A program made the translations under genes and the position numbers. From NCBI GenBank assembly GCA_002425245.1, contig DILW01000003.1, positions 1-10,413 of the forward strand: a stretch of DNA of 10,413 nt, written 5' to 3'. Source of the stretch: Betaproteobacteria bacterium UBA5582. Lineage in GTDB: Bacteria > Pseudomonadota > Gammaproteobacteria > Burkholderiales > Rhodocyclaceae. The first letter of the stretch is position 1. Every line of letters begins with the position of its first letter. Shown one piece after another: positions 7,836-10,413 of this stretch. The notes beneath the pieces were generated by a model that saw only the letters and a list, made by a program, of their open reading frames with translations, was not told the origin of the DNA and ran no database searches.

Positions 7836-7864
7836 GGCGGCGCATTGTGCTAAAATGCGCCGCC
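7836..7864. repeat. 11-bp perfect inverted repeat between ftsZ and lpxC
   Basis: GGCGGCGCATT (7836-7846), a 7-base centre GTGCTAA, then AATGCGCCGCC (7854-7864), an exact reverse complement. As RNA it would be a very stable hairpin for transcripts reading out of ftsZ. No T-tract follows on the plus strand (TTCCCCAATC), so it is not a standard intrinsic terminator for ftsZ. On the minus strand the stem is followed after four bases by five Ts. The -10 of the probable lpxC promoter lies in the centre and right arm. Possible roles are operator, mRNA 3' stabiliser or partial terminator; the repeat is certain, the role is not. Confidence 0.85.
7848..7856 (+). promoter_or_regulatory. Probable lpxC promoter, extended -10
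   Basis: TGCTAAAAT: an extended -10 (TG at 7848-7849, hexamer TAAAAT at 7851-7856) 39 bases before the lpxC ATG. No good -35 is found at 16-18 bases; only A-rich sequence is present (GAAAAA near 7826-7831), so it would rely on the extended -10. The following discriminator GCGCCGCC is very GC-rich. A start near 7863-7865 would leave a leader of about 31-33 bases. Confidence 0.5.
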
Positions 7865-7895
7865 TTCCCCAATCATTCAAAGACTTAAAACAACA

Positions 7896-8810
7896 ATGCT
7901 CAAGCAACGTACGCTGAAGACGGTCATTTCTGCCTCGGGCGTCGGTCTGCATGGAGGCGTCAAGGTCAACCTGACCCTGCGCCCGGCCGCTCCGGATACC
8001 GGCATCGTCTTCCGTCGCGTTGATCTGCCCGAACCAGTCGACATTCCCGCGCAGGCGGTTTTGATCGGCGACACCCGCATGTGTTCCTGTCTGGAACGCG
8101 ACGGGGTCAAGGTCGGTACCATCGAACACCTGATGTCGGCGCTGTGTGGCCTCGGCATCGACAATGCCTGGATCGATATCGATGCGCCGGAGGTGCCCAT
8201 CCTCGACGGATCGGCCGCACCCTTCGTGTTCCTGATCCAGTCGGCGGGCATCGAGGAGCAGAATGCCGCCAAGAAATTCATCCGTGTCACCCGTCCGATC
8301 GAAGTGACGGACGGCGACAAATGGGCGCGTTTCACGCCCTATGAAGGCTATCGCCTGAGTTTTTCCATCGTCTTCAACCACCCGGCCATCGACAAGTCGG
8401 CGCAGAAGGCGGTGATCGACTTCGCCGAACAGTCCTACGTGCGCGAAGTCTCACGGGCGCGCACCTTCGGTTTCATGCAGGAAGTCGAATACCTGCGCGA
8501 GAACGGTCTGGCGCTCGGCGGTGGTCTGGAAAACGCCATCGTCCTCGACGAGTTCCGCGTGCTCAACCAGGATGGCTTGCGCTACGGCGACGAGTTCGTC
8601 AAGCACAAGATCCTGGATGCCGTCGGCGACCTCTACTTGCTTGGTCATCCGCTGCTGGCCGACTACAGCTCGCACAAGGGCGGTCATGCCCTGAACAATC
8701 AGTTGGCGCGCGCGCTGCTGCAACAGCAGGAATCCTGGGAACTGGTGAGCTTCGCCCAGGAAGCCGATGCCCCGCAGGGCGTCACCCGCTGGCTGGCGCA
8801 GGCCGCCTGA
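7896..8810 (+). CDS. lpxC: LpxC, UDP-3-O-acyl-N-acetylglucosamine deacetylase
   Basis: 304 residues (E. coli 305); zinc enzyme in the cytoplasm that catalyses the committed step of lipid A synthesis. Its presence shows an LPS-bearing Gram-negative outer membrane. Catalytic residues are all seen: E77-H78 in TIEHLMSALCGLGIDN (75-90), T190 in SRARTFGF, H237, K238 and D241 in VKHKILDAVGDLYL (235-248), and H264 in SSHKGGHALNNQL (258-270). H78, H237 and D241 are the zinc ligands. The start is the first in-frame ATG and gives the usual MLKQRTLK beginning. No Shine-Dalgarno precedes it; the leader is A-rich and weakly structured. The C-terminus (WLAQAA) is nonpolar, as in E. coli, where the tail marks LpxC for FtsH. 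It follows ftsZ by 91 bases and converges with the minus-strand gene six bases beyond its stop. Confidence 0.99.
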   Translation: MLKQRTLKTVISASGVGLHGGVKVNLTLRPAAPDTGIVFRRVDLPEPVDIPAQAVLIGDTRMCSCLERDGVKVGTIEHLMSALCGLGIDNAWIDIDAPEVPILDGSAAPFVFLIQSAGIEEQNAAKKFIRVTRPIEVTDGDKWARFTPYEGYRLSFSIVFNHPAIDKSAQKAVIDFAEQSYVREVSRARTFGFMQEVEYLRENGLALGGGLENAIVLDEFRVLNQDGLRYGDEFVKHKILDAVGDLYLLGHPLLADYSSHKGGHALNNQLARALLQQQESWELVSFAQEADAPQGVTRWLAQAA

Positions 8811-8816
8811 GGCCAA

Positions 8817-9251
8817 TCACTCCAACCTGAGCGAACGCTGCAATAGTGTGTCGAGCGCCTGGCGCAGTCTGCCCGGCGGCATCGCCTCGGCCGTGCTGCG
8901 TAACACCTCCGCTGCCTTGCCGGAAATGGGCTTGATGGTGGAAGTGGTTGATCGGTATAAGGATTGTCGTGGTTGAACTTTTACCTCGATCTCGTTACAC
9001 TCGGCCCCTTCTAAAGATAACTCGCCACATAGTCGCCGGCTAAGCTGGCGCAATTTGGCGGCGACTGCGCCGTTTTCGGCGTGGATGACAATCTTCCCCG
9101 ACTTGTAATTGGCGACATGCGCTGCATGGCGCAGTGAGCCGGGGGCTAGCTCGTCGAATCGGCTGGAGAGCTTCAGCAGCAGTCTGGCGTGGGCCATCAC
9201 CCGGCCGACCGCGGCATCGGCGTCAAGGTAGTGCTCAGGCGCTTTGTACAT
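8817..9251 (-). CDS. dciA: DUF721/DciA-like protein, probable replicative helicase loader
   Basis: 144 residues when started at the ATG at 9251; the open frame continues upstream to 9428, but that extension is unlike the family and overlaps the M23 gene. The protein begins MYKAPEHYLDADAAVGRVMAHARLLLKL, then has a KH-like core (about 25-95) with HVANYKSGKIVIHAENG (45-61), AVAAKLRQLSRRL (62-74) and EIEVKVQPR (87-95). A short polar link leads to a helical tail, AAEVLRSTAEAMPPGRLRQALDTLL (113-137). This is the layout of betaproteobacterial DUF721 proteins. The family is known as DciA, which binds the DnaB helicase. No Shine-Dalgarno is seen before the ATG on this strand; a hexamer GATAAT (complement of 9268-9273) might be a -10 just upstream, without a good -35. 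It is the only minus-strand gene here. The 3' part of the gene, 8940-9020, looks AT-richer than its neighbours. Family call fairly sure; function inferred. Confidence 0.8.
   Translation of the reverse strand: MYKAPEHYLDADAAVGRVMAHARLLLKLSSRFDELAPGSLRHAAHVANYKSGKIVIHAENGAVAAKLRQLSRRLCGELSLEGAECNEIEVKVQPRQSLYRSTTSTIKPISGKAAEVLRSTAEAMPPGRLRQALDTLLQRSLRLE
8973..9001 (+). promoter_or_regulatory. Possible plus-strand promoter inside dciA, antisense to it
   Basis: TTGAAC (8973-8978), a 17-base spacer and TACACT (8996-9001), each matching four of six sigma-70 consensus bases, in the AT-richer patch of the window. It could drive the M23 gene with a leader of about 250 bases that is antisense to dciA. 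Chance is a real alternative; proposed because M23 lacks an obvious promoter nearer its start. Confidence 0.22.
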
Positions 9252-9257
9252 AGGAGG
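9252..9257 (+). promoter_or_regulatory. Shine-Dalgarno that sets the M23 peptidase start at GTG 9262
   Basis: AGGAGG four bases before GTG at 9262-9264. It lies between the two divergent start codons (dciA ATG at 9251, M23 GTG at 9262). It argues against a TTG start at 9244, which would lie upstream of this site and has no ribosome binding site of its own. Confidence 0.75.
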
Positions 9258-9261
9258 ATCC

Positions 9262-10185
9262 GTGCAGATTATCGTTGTTTCTCGCCATCTGAAGTCGGCG
9301 CGTACGATCACCATTATGCCGCGGCATGTGGTCGGCGTGCTGGCCGTGTTCTTCTTCCTCGTATTTCTGTCTTCGGTCTTCTTTTCCTTCATCTCCCTGC
9401 ATTTCCGCCTGCCCATCGTCGAGAACATCCTCCTTTCCGTGCAGCAGCAGGAGACGCGGCAGACCCGTGATTACATCACCAATAACCTCAACCTGATGGC
9501 TACCCGCCTCGGTGAATTGCAGGGGCGTCTGCTGCAACTCGATTCACTCGGTGAGCGCGTTTCCGATCTCGCTGGGATCAAATCCAAGACTGCTGCCGAA
9601 GCTCAGGCCCGTCCCGGCCAGGGCGGGCCCTTCCTGCCGGCCCCCCTGTCGGCCAGTGAGCTGCAACGCGAGATCGAGCGCCTGGCCCAGGCTGTTGACT
9701 ATCGGGCCGACGAACTGGCCTTCATGGAGTTCAAACTGCTCGAGAAACGGGTCGAGGAACGCCTGATGCCGACCACCCTGCCGGTCAAGAACGCTGTTTT
9801 TGGTTCGAGTTTTGGTTATCGCAACGATCCCTTCTCCGGCCTGCGTTCGCGTCACGATGGGCTGGATTTCTCGGCGCCCCCTGGCACGCCGGTGGTGGCA
9901 GCGGCAGATGGCGTGGTACTGGCGGCTTCCTACCATCCGGAATTCGGCAACATGATCGACATCGATCATGGCGACGGCCTGCTTTCGCGCTACGCGCATC
10001 TGTCGCGCATGGACGTGGCCGAATCGCAGATTGTCCGGCGTGGAGAAAAAATCGGGGCGGTTGGCTCGACCGGGCGGTCGACCGGGCCGCACCTGCATTT
10101 CGAGGTACGCATGCTCGGCGTCCCCCAGAATCCGGCCGCTTTCCTCAAGCGCGGCGAGAACGTCGCCAGCCTGCGACGCCCCTGA
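9262..10185 (+). CDS. M23-family peptidoglycan metallopeptidase, membrane-anchored
   Basis: 307 residues from the GTG at 9262. The N-terminus is short, cytoplasmic and basic (about 1-21), followed by one membrane segment at about 22-47 and a periplasmic part. Two likely coiled-coil stretches (about 52-105 and 131-168) flank a Pro/Gly/Ala-rich link (112-130). The C-terminal LytM domain (about 177-297) carries VFGSSFGYRNDPFSGLRSRH, then HDGLDF with zinc ligands H198 and D202, H246 in YAHLS, and GPHLHFE with H277 and H279. All catalytic positions are present, so it should be an active endopeptidase cutting stem-peptide cross-links rather than a degenerate EnvC/NlpD-type activator. It is divergent from dciA and 102 bases before secA, the usual betaproteobacterial order. 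Specific ortholog and partner proteins are not recognised. Confidence 0.93.
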   Translation: MQIIVVSRHLKSARTITIMPRHVVGVLAVFFFLVFLSSVFFSFISLHFRLPIVENILLSVQQQETRQTRDYITNNLNLMATRLGELQGRLLQLDSLGERVSDLAGIKSKTAAEAQARPGQGGPFLPAPLSASELQREIERLAQAVDYRADELAFMEFKLLEKRVEERLMPTTLPVKNAVFGSSFGYRNDPFSGLRSRHDGLDFSAPPGTPVVAAADGVVLAASYHPEFGNMIDIDHGDGLLSRYAHLSRMDVAESQIVRRGEKIGAVGSTGRSTGPHLHFEVRMLGVPQNPAAFLKRGENVASLRRP

Positions 10186-10190
10186 GCCGG

Positions 10191-10210
10191 GTGCCGGTCG
10201 CCGCCGGCAT
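10191..10210. other. Hairpin just after the M23 gene
   Basis: TGCCGG (10192-10197) pairs with CCGGCA (10204-10209); G-U pairs can extend the stem at both ends, leaving a 4-base loop. It starts six bases after the M23 stop. No T-tract follows, so it is not a convincing intrinsic terminator; it may protect the mRNA end or be a chance structure in GC-rich DNA. Confidence 0.4.
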
Positions 10211-10214
10211 GACC

Positions 10215-10242
10215 TCGATACGCAGACCGGGCATGCTAGAAT
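10215..10242 (+). promoter_or_regulatory. Probable secA promoter
   Basis: TCGATA (10215-10220, four of six matches to the -35), a 16-base spacer and TAGAAT (10237-10242), preceded by TG at 10234-10235, giving an extended -10, TGCTAGAAT. The discriminator is GC-rich (CCCGGC). The hexamer sits inside a short inverted repeat, CCGGG (10227-10231) and CCCGG (10243-10247). A start near 10249 would give a leader of about 39 bases before the secA ATG. Confidence 0.5.
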
Positions 10243-10287
10243 CCCGGCTTCTTTGCTCACGTCTGCGCAATTCCTTATTCCATCGCG

Positions 10288-10413
10288 ATGATATCCGGCC
10301 TACTCAAGAAGATTTTCGGCAGCCGCAATGACCGGCTGATCAAGCAGTACATGCAGGTCGTGCGCAAGATCAACGCGCTCGAGGCGGCGACCAGTGCGCT
10401 GGCCGGTGATGAA
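10288..10413 (+). CDS. secA: SecA, protein translocase ATPase (5' end only)
   Basis: The first 42 codons are present and the frame is open to the window end. The N-terminus MISGLLKKIFGSRNDRLIKQ continues with YMQVVRKINALEAATSAL, matching the conserved SecA beginning (K-hydrophobic-FGSRNDR and the INALE helix). This segment contributes to membrane and SecYEG contact; the full protein of about 900 residues is the ATP-driven motor of post-translational export. No clear Shine-Dalgarno lies before the ATG; the leader is pyrimidine-rich (for example TTCCTTATTCC). No secM-like gene precedes it, unlike in E. coli, where SecM sits between lpxC and secA. Confidence 0.96.
   Translation, partial: MISGLLKKIFGSRNDRLIKQYMQVVRKINALEAATSALAGDE

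Noticed and set aside
9031..9066. An 8-bp inverted repeat (AGTCGCCG / CGGCGACT) with a 20-base loop inside dciA
   Set aside because: It lies in conserved coding sequence and repeats of this size are common by chance in GC-rich DNA.
9252..9428. A 59-residue N-terminal extension of the DciA-like protein
   Set aside because: It is an antisense shadow of the M23 N-terminus, basic and low in resemblance to DUF721 proteins. The family-like sequence begins near MYKAPEHYLDAD at 9251.
10191..10250. Intrinsic terminator of the M23 gene
   Set aside because: Two GC-rich stems are visible, but neither is followed at once by a clear T-tract; the second overlaps the secA -10.
10209..10331. A 40-codon open frame overlapping the secA start, considered as a SecM-like leader peptide
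   Set aside because: Its ATG codons (10209 and 10233) lie upstream of the likely transcription start. It has no arrest-like motif or signal peptide and no ribosome binding site.
1..10413. Mobile elements, tRNA or rRNA genes, CRISPR arrays, attachment sites or signs of recent transfer
   Set aside because: None was seen. Gene order, codon bias and protein lengths are those of a conserved chromosomal cluster throughout.

Overview
This window is a long stretch of the division and cell wall (dcw) cluster of a Gram-negative bacterium, followed by lpxC, a small DUF721/DciA-type gene on the opposite strand, an M23 peptidase gene and the start of secA. The DNA is GC-rich with strong G/C bias at third codon positions. 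The order murD-ftsW-murG-murC-ddl-ftsQ-ftsA-ftsZ-lpxC, then DUF721, M23 and secA with no secM, is typical of Betaproteobacteria. The protein wording (FtsQ beginning MWHKPQLL, the DUF721 stretch HAENGAVAAKLRQL, SecA beginning MISGLLKKIFGSRNDR) suggests a Rhodocyclales-like member such as the Dechloromonas/Azonexus group. That rank is inference from memory of the families, not from a search.

Layout: positions 1-7804 carry eight tightly packed plus-strand genes. murD (3' end only), ftsW, murG, murC and ddl are joined by four successive 4-base ATGA stop/start overlaps. ftsQ and ftsA follow with gaps of 8 and 4 bases. ftsZ comes after a 35-base U-rich spacer with a strong ribosome binding site. 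A 91-base gap holds an 11-bp perfect inverted repeat wrapped around an extended -10 promoter, then lpxC (7896-8810). Six bases after lpxC the DciA-like gene ends on the minus strand (8817-9251). Its start lies 10 bases from the divergent GTG start of the M23 peptidase (9262-10185). A 102-base gap with a second extended -10 promoter leads to secA, cut by the window end.

Functionally, MurD, MurC and Ddl make the cytoplasmic UDP-MurNAc-pentapeptide precursor. MurG turns lipid I into lipid II. FtsW polymerises septal glycan. FtsQ, FtsA and FtsZ build and anchor the divisome. LpxC commits UDP-GlcNAc to lipid A, the M23 protein is probably a periplasmic peptidoglycan hydrolase, and SecA drives protein export. 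DciA is a replicative-helicase loader family, so DNA replication is also represented. All genes look intact apart from the two cut by the window edges.

I see no mobile element, CRISPR array, RNA gene or clearly novel system. The points worth a second look are regulatory: the lpxC and secA promoters with their -10 inside an inverted repeat, the compact dciA/M23 head-to-head start region, a repeated palindromic 15-mer in ftsQ, and the leaders of lpxC and secA that lack a Shine-Dalgarno sequence.
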